Source: Alkalihalobacillus sp. CinArs1 (lineage in GTDB: Bacteria; Bacillota; Bacilli; Bacillales; Guptibacillaceae). From it: a DNA stretch of 64,000 bases. The stretch is from positions 1-64,000 of the forward strand of contig NZ_CANDOB010000003.1 in NCBI RefSeq assembly GCF_947387515.1, given 5' to 3'. This document shows positions 24,812 through 33,909 of the stretch, one piece after another. The first letter of the stretch is position 1; the number at the start of each line of letters is the position of its first letter. Made by a program: the position numbers and the translations under genes. The notes beneath the pieces are model-generated. The model had not been told where the DNA came from and did not search any database. It saw nothing but the letters and a program-made list of their open reading frames with translations.

Positions 24812-26299
24812 GTTGTAAGACACTCTAGAGTCTTTTTTTGCGTGTTTCGATATGATATGATTCGCAACATTATTTCCGCTGATGACCACCATAGGTGATC
24901 CACCACCAGGATGAGTGCTTCCACCTGCGAAGTAGACGTTCTTTATGTCTTTTGAACGGTTTGAAGGACGTAAAAAGCTATTTCGGAGAGTGTTGGAGGA
25001 TATACCATATAAAGCTCCTCGATAAGCATTAAAGCGGTCCTTGATTTGAGATGGACCGATAACTTTCTCAACTACTTTTAGTTTTCGAATAGGAAGCCCA
25101 TGTTTTTCAAGTTTGTCATAGATCCGTTCTTTGTACGCTTCTTCAGGCATCTCATGATGATTAGAAAGAGGCGGTGCATTAACAAGAATGAAGAGGTTAT
25201 CACCATCAGGCGAAACATCAGGATCTGAATGAGAAGAATTTGAAATATAAACTGTAGGATCTTCAGGCCATATTCCGTTAAACAACTCTTTGAACTCTTT
25301 TTGGTAGTCTTCTGAGAAATACACTTGGTGGTGTACTAAATCAAGTCTTGAAGACAGCCCTACCATTATGACAAATGCGGAAATAGAAGGGGATAGGCTT
25401 TGAATTCTTGTGTCTCGAAATGATGGTCGCTCAGACTCTTTGACGAGAGAAGGGTAAACTTCTAATAGATCACCGTTGATGATGACTTCTTTTATCTTTT
25501 GCACCTTACCGTCAACCGTTTCGATCATTTCTGCTCGACCATTACTAACATGTACTGTCTTCACTGGGGTTTCCAAATGAATTGTAACCCCTAGTTCTGA
25601 TGCTAGTTTTTCCATCCCGCGTGCAAGTGAGGTGTTTCCACCTTTCACATAATATACGCCTTGTACCATTTCTAAATATCCAATCATCGCAAACGTTGCG
25701 GGTGATAAAAAAGGTGATGAACCTATATAGGTTGCATAGCGATTGAACGCTTTTAAGATTAGAGGGTGTTTAAAATATCGTTCATGAAAATGATTCATTT
25801 TCTCTAAAGGTCTTACCTTTAGCATGGATTGAAAAAGGGAAGGGGACAAGTAGTCCTTCCATGAAAGAAACATCCTCGGGAAAAATGACGATTTTGATAG
25901 TCGGTATAATCGATCGACTTCCTCAAGATATGTTTGATAGTTTTTAGCTGCATATGAATCTAGCTTTTCAAACTGGTCGACCATATCTTGTGGATCTGTA
26001 CTCATCATGAATGAACTGCCATCATGATCAATGTTTCTAGTGTGCCGTTCAATTTTTATCCAATCAAAGTAATTCCTTGGGTCAACACCGGCTTCTTCAA
26101 ATACGGAATCAAAGACTTCAGGCATCGTCATCGTATTTGGACCGAAATCAAAATGGTATGTTCCTAACGATACCGGCATCATCTTGCCGCCAGCGTATCC
26201 GTTTTTTTCATACACATCGACTTTGTATCCTTCACTTGCTAATTTAATCGATGCAGCAAGTCCTGCGAGTCCTGCACCTACGATTGCAATTTGTTTCAT
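24809..26299 (-). CDS. CrtP/CrtN-family C30 carotenoid oxidase or desaturase
   Basis: 496 residues from the ATG at 26299, which overlaps the glycosyltransferase stop (ATGA). N-terminal FAD fold (IAIVGAGLAGLAASIKLASEG, YAGGKMM) and a C-terminal GGSTHPGGGSPMVVISG motif. GGSTHPGGGxPMV is closer to CrtP/CrtNb-type diapocarotenoid oxidases than to plain desaturases, so terminal methyl oxidation is a reasonable guess. Last gene of a four-gene minus-strand carotenoid operon. Confidence 0.82.
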   Translation of the reverse strand: MKQIAIVGAGLAGLAASIKLASEGYKVDVYEKNGYAGGKMMPVSLGTYHFDFGPNTMTMPEVFDSVFEEAGVDPRNYFDWIKIERHTRNIDHDGSSFMMSTDPQDMVDQFEKLDSYAAKNYQTYLEEVDRLYRLSKSSFFPRMFLSWKDYLSPSLFQSMLKVRPLEKMNHFHERYFKHPLILKAFNRYATYIGSSPFLSPATFAMIGYLEMVQGVYYVKGGNTSLARGMEKLASELGVTIHLETPVKTVHVSNGRAEMIETVDGKVQKIKEVIINGDLLEVYPSLVKESERPSFRDTRIQSLSPSISAFVIMVGLSSRLDLVHHQVYFSEDYQKEFKELFNGIWPEDPTVYISNSSHSDPDVSPDGDNLFILVNAPPLSNHHEMPEEAYKERIYDKLEKHGLPIRKLKVVEKVIGPSQIKDRFNAYRGALYGISSNTLRNSFLRPSNRSKDIKNVYFAGGSTHPGGGSPMVVISGNNVANHIISKHAKKDSRVSYN

Positions 26300-27417
26300 G
26301 AGTAGGTTCTTCCTTTCCAAACATATCCTTTTTGTTTTATCCCTTTCATCATCGAATTGATCAGAAGACACATAAATGCTAGTGAACTAATCGGCATCAT
26401 GAATGAGAGTAGAATGGACTGATTGGTTTTCCAATCGACCCAGGCTTTTTGGAGCGTGATCAATATGTAAGGAATGAAAAGAGAGTACATTGGCTCACCT
26501 ATCGTATAGCTTACAACCCCTATGATCAGCAGTACGGCAGGCAAGAAGTAAAAACAGCCGTAAAAGAGAAATAGAATACTAACGAGCAAACGAGACCGAC
26601 CGAGTCCTGGAAACAAGTTTTTTGTAAACCCTTCCCACACATCTTTGTTAGAACGATACATATAGCATGTTGTAAATTTGGTAACATTCGCTAAAATCGA
26701 GCGATATCCATTTACCTTAAATGTACGTGAAAGGTGAACGTCGTCGATTAAACTGTTTTGGATGGAGCGATGTCCACCGACACGCTTGTAAGCCTTGTGA
26801 TCGACTAAGATAAATGCCCCATGAGCAGCAGTGAAAGCTGGTCTTGTTGTATGGTTTGCTGGTAAAAGGGGCAGATGGAAGTTAACGACGAAATGCTGAA
26901 GGGGTACGAGTAATTTCTCTAATAATAATGATACTGGAAATGCGGGAAATCCAGATAGCATAGATGCCTTCGTTCTCCTAAGCATTTCGAGCGATGCTTG
27001 AATCGTGTCCTTATGTAGACGCATATCAGCATCGATAAAAAGTAGATAGCTTCCTTTAGCTCGTTCACTTAGTTGGTGACATGCAAACACTTTACCATTC
27101 CAGGAAGGAGGAAGTTCTTCACCCTCAAGTATCGTGAACCGATCATCACGTTTTGTATGTTTTGTGAGTAGAGGTAATGTATGATCCTCAGAGTTATCAT
27201 TTAATACTAGTACTTCAATGTTGGGATAAGAAAGTGCTTTTAAATTCGTGATAAGATCGACTACATTTTCTTCTTCATTACGAAGAGGGATAAGGACGGA
27301 AACGAGTTCCTCCTTACCCCTGGTTGCTTTTTCGTTACGCAGACTTGGCATGAACAGCGAATTTATGATAGTCCATAGAAGGAAGCTCGCTAGTATGAGA
27401 ATATAACTAATCACCAT
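26296..27417 (-). CDS. GT2 glycosyltransferase, CruG/CrtQ-like
   Basis: 373 residues. N-terminal membrane segment (VISYILILASFLLWTII), a GT-A domain with VLIPLRNEEENV, the metal-binding FIDADMRL (DxD) and an acceptor-side SLIDDVHLSR motif, then three or more C-terminal membrane segments. Its adjacency to the CruF-like gene (start and stop share one base, TAATG) mirrors the cyanobacterial CruF/CruG pair, in which the hydroxyl added by CruF is glycosylated. It is therefore a probable carotenoid glycosyltransferase at the membrane. The sugar is unknown. Confidence 0.85.
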   Translation of the reverse strand: MVISYILILASFLLWTIINSLFMPSLRNEKATRGKEELVSVLIPLRNEEENVVDLITNLKALSYPNIEVLVLNDNSEDHTLPLLTKHTKRDDRFTILEGEELPPSWNGKVFACHQLSERAKGSYLLFIDADMRLHKDTIQASLEMLRRTKASMLSGFPAFPVSLLLEKLLVPLQHFVVNFHLPLLPANHTTRPAFTAAHGAFILVDHKAYKRVGGHRSIQNSLIDDVHLSRTFKVNGYRSILANVTKFTTCYMYRSNKDVWEGFTKNLFPGLGRSRLLVSILFLFYGCFYFLPAVLLIIGVVSYTIGEPMYSLFIPYILITLQKAWVDWKTNQSILLSFMMPISSLAFMCLLINSMMKGIKQKGYVWKGRTYS

Positions 27418-28229
27418 TAGACGATCACCTTTTCAGAAGAAGACAGCTCAAAGTTTTTTATACTTTTTCGATATGCATACAAGAAAGCATAAGTAGGTAT
27501 ACCAGTAATCGTTACAGCAAACCAGAGCTGATCTAGAATGCCTAAGAAAATAAAAAAGCCCATCACCATTCCAAATAGGGCGACCATACGATGCTTCCAA
27601 AATAAGAAACGTTCTTGAGATTGTGGAGAAATCCTGATATAAACGGGATATAGCAGGACATGAAAGAAGAAAGAAACAAAAAACCATCCCGAAAAATTTT
27701 GTAACGGAACTTGATAATAAAAACTGTCTCCTTCCCAACCCCAGTAACCCTTCACAAGGTATGCAACAGGATCGATTATCAAATCGATCAGAACTGCAAT
27801 AAGTGCTCCTATTAGGGAATATGCAAACCATTTTAGTAGTGAGTCATTCATTTTCTTCAAAAACTGAGCAGAAAGAACATGGGTAACAGCTACGACCATC
27901 ACCCATGCAAATCCAATTCCGATCGGAACCTCAGCGATTTTATAGCCAAAGTCTCCTGAATAGTTGTATTGACCAAAGATCCATCCGTAATGAACACCAA
28001 GTGATTCCGCTGCCATGCTCATGATAAATATGAAGATGCTGATCGACGTTCCTAGAGTCTTACCGAACGTTCGAATAAAATAAAATGTAGCTAACACGCC
28101 ACAAAGAATGAGGAAGAAAGCATTTGCCCATTCAAGAAATGGAGGTAGGATGTCGAATCCAACGAGGATGATTCCACATCCATACCAAAATAGAAATAAA
28201 TTAAAGACGATTTTATCTAGTTTGAGCAT
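27417..28229 (-). CDS. CruF-like carotenoid biosynthesis membrane protein
   Basis: 270 residues with about seven to eight membrane segments and conserved polar patches: AAESLGVHYGWIFGQYNYSG and LIIDPVAYLVKGYWGWEG. These are hallmarks of the CruF/carotenoid synthesis family, whose characterised members hydrate the 1,2 double bond of acyclic carotenoid ends. I infer addition of a tertiary hydroxyl for the next gene to glycosylate. Good ribosome site GAAGGGAT. Third-party work on pigmented Bacillus describes 1-hydroxylated, glycosylated C30 pigments, consistent with this content. Confidence 0.8.
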   Translation of the reverse strand: MLKLDKIVFNLFLFWYGCGIILVGFDILPPFLEWANAFFLILCGVLATFYFIRTFGKTLGTSISIFIFIMSMAAESLGVHYGWIFGQYNYSGDFGYKIAEVPIGIGFAWVMVVAVTHVLSAQFLKKMNDSLLKWFAYSLIGALIAVLIDLIIDPVAYLVKGYWGWEGDSFYYQVPLQNFSGWFFVSFFFHVLLYPVYIRISPQSQERFLFWKHRMVALFGMVMGFFIFLGILDQLWFAVTITGIPTYAFLYAYRKSIKNFELSSSEKVIV

Positions 28230-28246
28230 GTAATGAAGATCCCTTC

Positions 28247-29752
28247 TTAGCCAGTTTGTTCTTCAGATAGTTTAAGGTCTTCAGCGATTAAATCAGCTGT
28301 TAGCTGACCTGATAATGTTACCATCGGTACGCCTCCACCAGGGTGAGTCGATCCACCGACAAAGTAGAGGTTCTCTACAAGGGAGCTTCTAGAAGGAATC
28401 TTGAAGCCGCCGTTGACTTTGCGATCAGTAGCAACCCCGTAGATCGAACCACCGTTTGAACCATATAATTCACGGATGTCATCAGGAATAAATTGATATT
28501 CAAATACGATCGATTCCCTGAGACCTTCCATTCCCATACGTTCTAGTTTGTCGAGAACAGTTTCTCGGTATCTCCCTCGGTATTCTTCGAAACTCTCTCC
28601 GGCTTGAAGTGGAGGAACATGAGTCAACACGAAAAGATTTTCTTTGCCTTCAGGTGCTTGCGAAGGATCCGATTTAGAAGAAATACCAATGTATACTGTT
28701 GGATCATCAGCCGGAACACCCTCGTCGAAAATTTGCTGAAACTCACGCTTAGGATCTTCTGAGAAGAAGAAGTTATGGTGTTGAAGCTGATCGAACGTCT
28801 TATTGACACCAAGTAGTAGGACGAGACCTGATACAGTAGGAGTGTACTTCTTCAGTTCTTGCTTCACTTTGTCAGCACCAGGTTCTTGCTTCAATAAAGT
28901 ATCGTGAGCTGGAATGCCCTCAAGGTTACTAACGATCAAATCTGCTTCCATCACATGACCACTAGATAATCTCACGCCAACCGCTTTCTTATCCTTTGTC
29001 ATGATTTGAGTAACTTCTGTGTTCACTTCAACATCAACATCTAACTCTTCTAGGAGTTTCAACATCCCTTTGGCAATGTTATACATGCCACCCTCGACGT
29101 AATAGATTCCGAGCCCAAGTTGCACATAGACTAGCTGTGATAAAATTGCAGGAGAATGGTATGGAGATGACCCGATGTACATGACAAAGAAGTTGAACAG
29201 TTGACGAAGATGCTTGTCTTTTAAATACTTTTCTGTTGCCTGATTCATCGATTTCATTGGATCCATCGCGAGCAAGTCCTTAAACGAGTGAAGCTTTTGC
29301 ATATCTTGTATTCCAGAAAGGCTCTTGCTATAAAAGCTTTTTAAGCTCAGGTCAAACATTGATTTGCAATAATCTAAATAAGAAAGGAAGTTGGAATAAT
29401 CTTTCTCTGATTGTTTATGTACCTCTGAAAGCATAACTGCTAAATCACTCGTTACATCGATCTCAGCACCATCTTCAAAAAACGTTCTCCACTGAGGCTC
29501 AATACGTGTAATCTTCATATAATCACTTACATTTCGATCAGCACTTTTAAACAGTCTTTCTAAAACCCATGGCATCGTGAGAATGGAAGGTCCTGTATCG
29601 AAGGAAAAGCCTTTTCCAGAACGTTTGTTAAGTTTCCCGCCTGGTCGTTCATTTTTTTCGAGTACCGTTACATCATGACCATCTGCGGCTAAGCGAATGG
29701 CTGCAGATAATCCACCTAGTCCTGCACCGATTACAATTGCTTTTTTTCCCAT
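28247..29752 (-). CDS. CrtP/CrtN-family C30 carotenoid oxidase
   Basis: 501 residues, ATG at 29752 after GAGGAGGAG. N-terminal AIVIGAGLGGLSAAIRLAADG and RPGGKLNKRSGKGFSFDTGPS, C-terminal GGSTHPGGGVPMVTLSGQ. The C-terminal motif is of the CrtP/CrtNb kind. First gene of the minus-strand operon with the CruF-like, glycosyltransferase and second oxidase genes. A role in oxidising a diapocarotenoid end toward aldehyde or acid is inferred, but desaturase activity cannot be excluded. Confidence 0.85.
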   Translation of the reverse strand: MGKKAIVIGAGLGGLSAAIRLAADGHDVTVLEKNERPGGKLNKRSGKGFSFDTGPSILTMPWVLERLFKSADRNVSDYMKITRIEPQWRTFFEDGAEIDVTSDLAVMLSEVHKQSEKDYSNFLSYLDYCKSMFDLSLKSFYSKSLSGIQDMQKLHSFKDLLAMDPMKSMNQATEKYLKDKHLRQLFNFFVMYIGSSPYHSPAILSQLVYVQLGLGIYYVEGGMYNIAKGMLKLLEELDVDVEVNTEVTQIMTKDKKAVGVRLSSGHVMEADLIVSNLEGIPAHDTLLKQEPGADKVKQELKKYTPTVSGLVLLLGVNKTFDQLQHHNFFFSEDPKREFQQIFDEGVPADDPTVYIGISSKSDPSQAPEGKENLFVLTHVPPLQAGESFEEYRGRYRETVLDKLERMGMEGLRESIVFEYQFIPDDIRELYGSNGGSIYGVATDRKVNGGFKIPSRSSLVENLYFVGGSTHPGGGVPMVTLSGQLTADLIAEDLKLSEEQTG

Positions 29753-29809
29753 ACTTTTCTCCTCCTCAGTGTAAATAAGGTCTATACGTCGACTTTTTTC
29801 ACATGCGGC

Positions 29810-29837
29810 TGTATAGTGTAAGTATAACCTTTGTGAA
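29810..29837 (+). promoter_or_regulatory. 11-bp-period repeats in the divergent crt intergenic region
   Basis: TGTATA, AGTATA and TGTGAA start at 29810, 29821 and 29832, again exactly 11 bases apart, between the divergent carotenoid units. The middle repeat is TATACT on the minus strand, a good -10 for the minus-strand operon, though its -35 is poor. Weaker than the set at 16866 but in the same spacing, so a shared CarH/LitR-type regulator is plausible. Confidence 0.5.
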
Positions 29838-29938
29838 AGTAAGATGACAGTCTTGGTGTGTTCTCTGCTCTAAAACGTATGACTGAACTATTACCTTAAA
29901 TGAAAGACTGTAAACAAATAATGAAAGTTGGGTAGCCC

Positions 29939-30457
29939 ATGCAAGTATTTCATCTATCGATTGCCGGTTTGATCGTAACTAACGTTTTTGCGTGGCTTGC
30001 CATACATGTTTGTATCTCTTATTTCTGTTTGAGAGTCCCTGATTCCTTCTATGAGTCCTTCATAGTAAGGAATCGTATAAAAAGCTTTGAAGCTAGTTTA
30101 TATGAAAGTTTGAAAATCAAGTATTGGAAAACGATTTTACCGGATGGTGGCGGCGTTTTTAGAGGGGGTTTTAGAAAAAAAGAACTTAAAGCGCTTACGG
30201 TTGCGTACGTTAGCAAGTTCATTGTTGAAACGAAACGAGCGGAAATCAATCACTGGATTCTAATACCGCCTTCACTATTATTTTTCTTCTGGAACCCGCC
30301 TCTAGTAGGTTGGATTATGGTCGGGTATGCACTCGTTGTAAATATCCCTTTCATCATGATTCAACGGTACAATCGGAACAGACTTGAACTACTTTTACCT
30401 AAATTAAAGAAAAAAGAACAACGTAGGAGGTCTACCGTTGAAACCTATGGAACATGA
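29939..30457 (+). CDS. crtO: CrtO-type glycosyl-carotenoid acyltransferase
   Basis: 172 residues with an N-terminal membrane segment and a second hydrophobic region near 100-130. VETKRAEINHWI and VNIPFIMIQRYNRNRL closely parallel the conserved blocks of staphylococcal CrtO, which esterifies the sugar of glycosyl-diaponeurosporenoate in staphyloxanthin synthesis. Predicted to attach a fatty acyl chain to the glycosylated carotenoid. The ribosome site is weak. It overlaps the IPP isomerase gene by 20 bases. This gene is strong evidence that the pigment is both glycosylated and acylated. Confidence 0.88.
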   Translation: MQVFHLSIAGLIVTNVFAWLAIHVCISYFCLRVPDSFYESFIVRNRIKSFEASLYESLKIKYWKTILPDGGGVFRGGFRKKELKALTVAYVSKFIVETKRAEINHWILIPPSLLFFFWNPPLVGWIMVGYALVVNIPFIMIQRYNRNRLELLLPKLKKKEQRRRSTVETYGT

Positions 30458-31481
30458 TCTTACAGAAAAACGAAAGAATGAACATATCGACATATGTCTT
30501 ACTGAAGAAGTAGAAGGGCGAGGTATTACAACCGGACTCGAGAAGTTTAGATTTAAACACCAAGCTCTGCCTGAGATTGCTTTTGATGAGATCGATCTCT
30601 CAACTTCATTTCTAGGTAAAAAAGTATCTTCGCCTTTTTTAATCAGTTCGATGACTGGTGGTACGAAAAGGGCATGGGAGATCAACAAGCGGCTTGCGAA
30701 ATCAGCTGAAAGAGAAGGATGGGCTCTCGGTGTAGGATCAATGCGGGCAGCGATTCAAGAAGACCGATCAGCTTATTCTTTCGAAGTAAGGAAATACGCT
30801 CCTACGATCCCCATCTTCGCAAATATTGGAGCTGTACAGTTAAACTATGGATTTACTATAGATGAATGTAAAAAAGCAATCGAGCTTGTTGATGCAGATG
30901 GTCTTATTCTTCACGTAAATCCGCTCCAAGAAGTGTTTCAGCCTGAAGGAGATACCAATTTTAAAGAACTATTGCCTAAAATTGAAAGTGTCGCGAAGGC
31001 ACTCGATGTTCCGGTCGGGATTAAAGAAGTAGGAATGGGAATCGATGGAGATACTGCAAGGCGGTTGGTAGAAAGCGGAGTAGGCTTTATTGATGTAGCT
31101 GGTGCAGGTGGAACATCATGGATTCAGGTCGAGAGCTATCGTTCACATCAGAGTATGAGAGAACAAGCAGCTGAAGCGTTTCAAAGTTGGGGGAACGCTA
31201 CCGCTGAATGTTTGATCGAAGTTCGAAATGAACTCCCACAAGCGCCGATCATTGCAAGTGGCGGTCTTAAAAACGGTGTTGATGCCGCCAAAAGTATTGC
31301 CTTGGGGGCTGATCTTGCAGGGTTTGGCCGAGCACTTCTTCATAGCGCAGTAGACGACAGTGAAGAAGCGTTATTAGACCAGCTGAGACGAATTCAGTTC
31401 GAACTACAAACTGCTATGTTTGGAATTGGCGCGTCTTCGATCGCGCAACTCAAAAAAACAAATTTGCTTCGTCAATCGTAG
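30438..31481 (+). CDS. fni: type 2 isopentenyl-diphosphate delta-isomerase
   Basis: 347 residues, TTG at 30438 after AGGAGG. FMN/NADPH-dependent interconversion of IPP and DMAPP, the prenyl units for the C30 backbone. Family motifs include RKNEHIDIC, SSMTGGTKRAWEIN, LHVNPLQEVFQPEGD, and the FMN-binding DVAGAGGTSW and IASGGLKNGVDAAK. Its location inside the pigment locus, coupled to crtO, suggests co-expression to raise precursor supply. Confidence 0.95.
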   Translation: MKPMEHDLTEKRKNEHIDICLTEEVEGRGITTGLEKFRFKHQALPEIAFDEIDLSTSFLGKKVSSPFLISSMTGGTKRAWEINKRLAKSAEREGWALGVGSMRAAIQEDRSAYSFEVRKYAPTIPIFANIGAVQLNYGFTIDECKKAIELVDADGLILHVNPLQEVFQPEGDTNFKELLPKIESVAKALDVPVGIKEVGMGIDGDTARRLVESGVGFIDVAGAGGTSWIQVESYRSHQSMREQAAEAFQSWGNATAECLIEVRNELPQAPIIASGGLKNGVDAAKSIALGADLAGFGRALLHSAVDDSEEALLDQLRRIQFELQTAMFGIGASSIAQLKKTNLLRQS

Positions 31482-31506
31482 CCGGAGAATTTACTCCGGC
31501 TTTTTG
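31480..31506 (+). terminator. terminator after fni
   Basis: AGCCGGAG/CTCCGGCT stem, loop AATTTA, then T5. Confidence 0.9.
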
Positions 31507-31555
31507 TATAGCACCCTTTTCCGAGCACAAACTAACCGGAAAGGGGGAGTGAAAA

Positions 31556-32959
31556 ATGGATTGGCTTTCGATCGTACCGTTCTTGGTCGTGATTCTCGTA
31601 GCGATGAAGACGAAACTCGTTATACCTGGGTTAATAGCAGGGTTGCTAACAGCTTCATTCATACATAAGCCTCAACCTATAGAAGGACTCGAGCAGTTTT
31701 ATCAATTTATTATGAGTGGTTTAAAAGATGAGAGCAACATTAAAATCATCATCTTTTTATACATGTTTACTGGTCTCATCGGAATGATGAAATATACTGG
31801 TGGAATAAAAGGCTTCGTTCGATTCGCTTCTGGAAAAATCACTTCGAAAAAAGGAGCGTTATTTTTAACATGGTTATCAACGCTCGGGACGTTTAGTGCT
31901 CCGAGCTTTCGCATCGTTACGGTTGCCCCGATTATGAAAGCACTCTTGAAAAAAGTGAAGATGACCCCTCAGGAACTTGGCTTTGTGATTGAAACCACAG
32001 CAACTCCAGTAATTGTTCTAATGCCGATTGCGACTGCGTTCGTTGGCTATATGTCCTCTGTTGTCGACCTTTCTTTAAGAGGACAGGGTCTTGAGGGAGA
32101 TGGCTACAGATTGTTTTTGCAAAGCATTCCGTACAATTTTTTCTCAATATCGATTCTTATCATCGGATTTTATTTAAGTTTCTTTCATCATACGAAGATC
32201 CCGGCTACTGATGCAGGGAATATGGAGAAAGAAATCGATGACAAATGGGAAGATTGTCATCCTGTTGTTTCAAAAGATCTTCCGGCAAAACCTATGAACC
32301 TTTTGCTGCCACTAGGAGGAGTAATTTTCCTAACGCTTTTAATCACATATTGGAGTGGGTATGAGAAAGGGTTCAAAAGCCCAGTACAGGCATTCATCGA
32401 AGCAGATGTATTAGATGCGATGGTCTTCGCTCTAATGACAACCGTTTTGTTAACGTTTCTATTTTATTTATTTCAGAGGTTCTCATTAAAAAACCTTGTC
32501 ACGTTCTTTATTGAAGGCGGTAATGATATGATGTCTGTCATCGTATTACTAACGATCGTTTGGGGACTTGCTTCTTCTGCTGAAGCATTAGGATTTTCTC
32601 AGTTTGTAACGAAGAACTTAAACTGGATTCCTGCATTATTCGTGCCACCGGTGTTATTCCTGGTGGGGGCATTCATTTCATACTTCATTGGCTCTTCATG
32701 GGGGACTTGGGGAATTCTTATGCCTTTAGGAGTCTCTCTCGGTGCTACCACAGGAACTTCATTGCCACTCGTGATCGGTGCTGTGTTTGCTAGTGGAACG
32801 TTCGGTGCTTTTTCGTCACCACTTAGCGATAATACGAATACAATAGCCAAGATACTTAAGTTGAACACGATGGCTTATGCTTCCTTTAAGCTAAAACCTG
32901 CACTGATCGGTGCTAGCGTATCAGCAATCGGATATTTTTTAATTTCTTTGTTCGTTTAG
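31556..32959 (+). CDS. NhaC-type Na+/H+ antiporter family protein
   Basis: 467 residues with about eleven to twelve hydrophobic segments. The duplicated NhaC-type motifs are visible as LSTLGTFSAPSFRIVTVAPIM and SSWGTWGILMPLGVSL, followed by ASGTFGAFSSPLSDNTNTIA. It would exchange Na+ (or a charged solute such as an amino acid) for protons across the membrane, fitting a halotolerant or alkalitolerant lifestyle. AAGGGGGAG ribosome site. No terminator is clear before the S-box promoter downstream. Confidence 0.88.
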   Translation: MDWLSIVPFLVVILVAMKTKLVIPGLIAGLLTASFIHKPQPIEGLEQFYQFIMSGLKDESNIKIIIFLYMFTGLIGMMKYTGGIKGFVRFASGKITSKKGALFLTWLSTLGTFSAPSFRIVTVAPIMKALLKKVKMTPQELGFVIETTATPVIVLMPIATAFVGYMSSVVDLSLRGQGLEGDGYRLFLQSIPYNFFSISILIIGFYLSFFHHTKIPATDAGNMEKEIDDKWEDCHPVVSKDLPAKPMNLLLPLGGVIFLTLLITYWSGYEKGFKSPVQAFIEADVLDAMVFALMTTVLLTFLFYLFQRFSLKNLVTFFIEGGNDMMSVIVLLTIVWGLASSAEALGFSQFVTKNLNWIPALFVPPVLFLVGAFISYFIGSSWGTWGILMPLGVSLGATTGTSLPLVIGAVFASGTFGAFSSPLSDNTNTIAKILKLNTMAYASFKLKPALIGASVSAIGYFLISLFV

Positions 32960-32981
32960 CACACTAATGCAAGCTTTTCTA

Positions 32982-33010
32982 TTGACACCTACTGTTACAA
33001 CCTTTAATAT
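32982..33010 (+). promoter_or_regulatory. promoter of the S-box leader
   Basis: TTGACA (32982-32987), 17-base spacer, TAATAT (33005-33010). It would start transcription about 30 bases upstream of the riboswitch P1 stem. Confidence 0.8.
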
Positions 33011-33040
33011 TGTCATTAACTTAATAATCCTTTTCAAGGA

Positions 33041-33208
33041 TCTTCTTATTCAGAGAGGTGGAGGGACTGGCCCTTTGATACCTCGGCAACGGATTCCTAT
33101 AAATGTTATACGGGAGCACCGTGCCAATTCCTGCGGCGAAAGTCGGAAAATAAGAAGAGGCGATCGGTAAATCCAAACCCTCTTCTGTTCGGGCAGATGA
33201 GGGTTTTT
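33041..33208 (+). ncRNA. SAM-I (S-box) riboswitch with terminator/antiterminator
   Basis: P1 is a perfect 10-bp helix (TCTTCTTATT 33041-33050 with AATAAGAAGA 33149-33158). The S-box core AGAGGTGGAGGGACTGGCCC and CGGCAAC follow. The switch can be traced: AGAAGAGG (33153-33160, P1 3' strand) can pair with CCTCTTCT (33179-33186) as antiterminator, or the latter joins the terminator AAACCCTC/GAGGGTTT (33175-33206, T-run). SAM binding stabilises P1 and so favours termination. It controls the FbpA-MsrA gene. Confidence 0.95.
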
Positions 33209-33254
33209 TATATGCACTCCTCATCATACAAACTACTTCAAGGAGTGAATGGAA

Positions 33255-33902
33255 TTGCAGAAAACGTCAGACAAAAAACAAATGATAATCAACCATCTTC
33301 TAGGAAAAGGTATCTATAAGGAACAAGGCAAACAGCTTTACATGTTAACTCTGAGTGAGCTCGAGAAGGTATATACAGAGAAAGCTGTTCAAAATAGCAA
33401 CAACACTTGGAGAAATGGAGTGGAAAGAATGGAAAAAGCGGTATTTGCAGCAGGATGTTTTTGGGGAGTAGAAGCACTATTTCAGCAGCTGAACGGTGTC
33501 GTGTCTACTTCAGTAGGATTTACAGGTGGAAGTACGATCGATCCTTCTTATGAAGAAGTCTATAAAGAACTTACTGGTCATGCTGAAGCGGTGCTTATCG
33601 AATATAATCCAGCGATTATTACGTATGAGGAACTGCTCCAAGTTTTCTTTGATAATCATAATCCCACATCTTTGAACCGTCAGGGTGAAGATGTTGGTAC
33701 TAGGTATCGTTCCGCTATTTTTTATAACTCAGATTCGCAAAAGACTTCAGCAGAACTTGCACTGAACGAGCTTACTGAAGCAAAACGTTTTAAGAAACCA
33801 ATCGTAACTCAAATTGTTCCTGCAACGAATTTTTATAAAGCAGAGGAGTACCATCAGAGCTACTTAGCAAAGCGTGGACAGTCTTCTTGTAAAATTTCAT
33901 AA
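33255..33902 (+). CDS. msrA: FbpA-like domain fused to methionine sulfoxide reductase A
   Basis: About 215 residues from the TTG at 33255, nine bases after AGGAG; an in-frame ATG at 33249 is too close. Residues 1-45 (KKQMIINHLLGKGIYKEQGK, QLYMLTLSELEKVY) match the Fur-regulated basic protein A family. From about residue 59 a complete MsrA follows: active-site GCFWG, a GHAEAV segment, and a C-terminal Cys in QSSCKIS. MsrA reduces methionine-S-sulfoxide. A second start, ATG 33429 with GGAG eight bases upstream, could give MsrA alone (157 residues). It lies under the S-box riboswitch. Confidence 0.88.
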   Translation: MQKTSDKKQMIINHLLGKGIYKEQGKQLYMLTLSELEKVYTEKAVQNSNNTWRNGVERMEKAVFAAGCFWGVEALFQQLNGVVSTSVGFTGGSTIDPSYEEVYKELTGHAEAVLIEYNPAIITYEELLQVFFDNHNPTSLNRQGEDVGTRYRSAIFYNSDSQKTSAELALNELTEAKRFKKPIVTQIVPATNFYKAEEYHQSYLAKRGQSSCKIS

Positions 33903-33909
33903 TTTAAAA

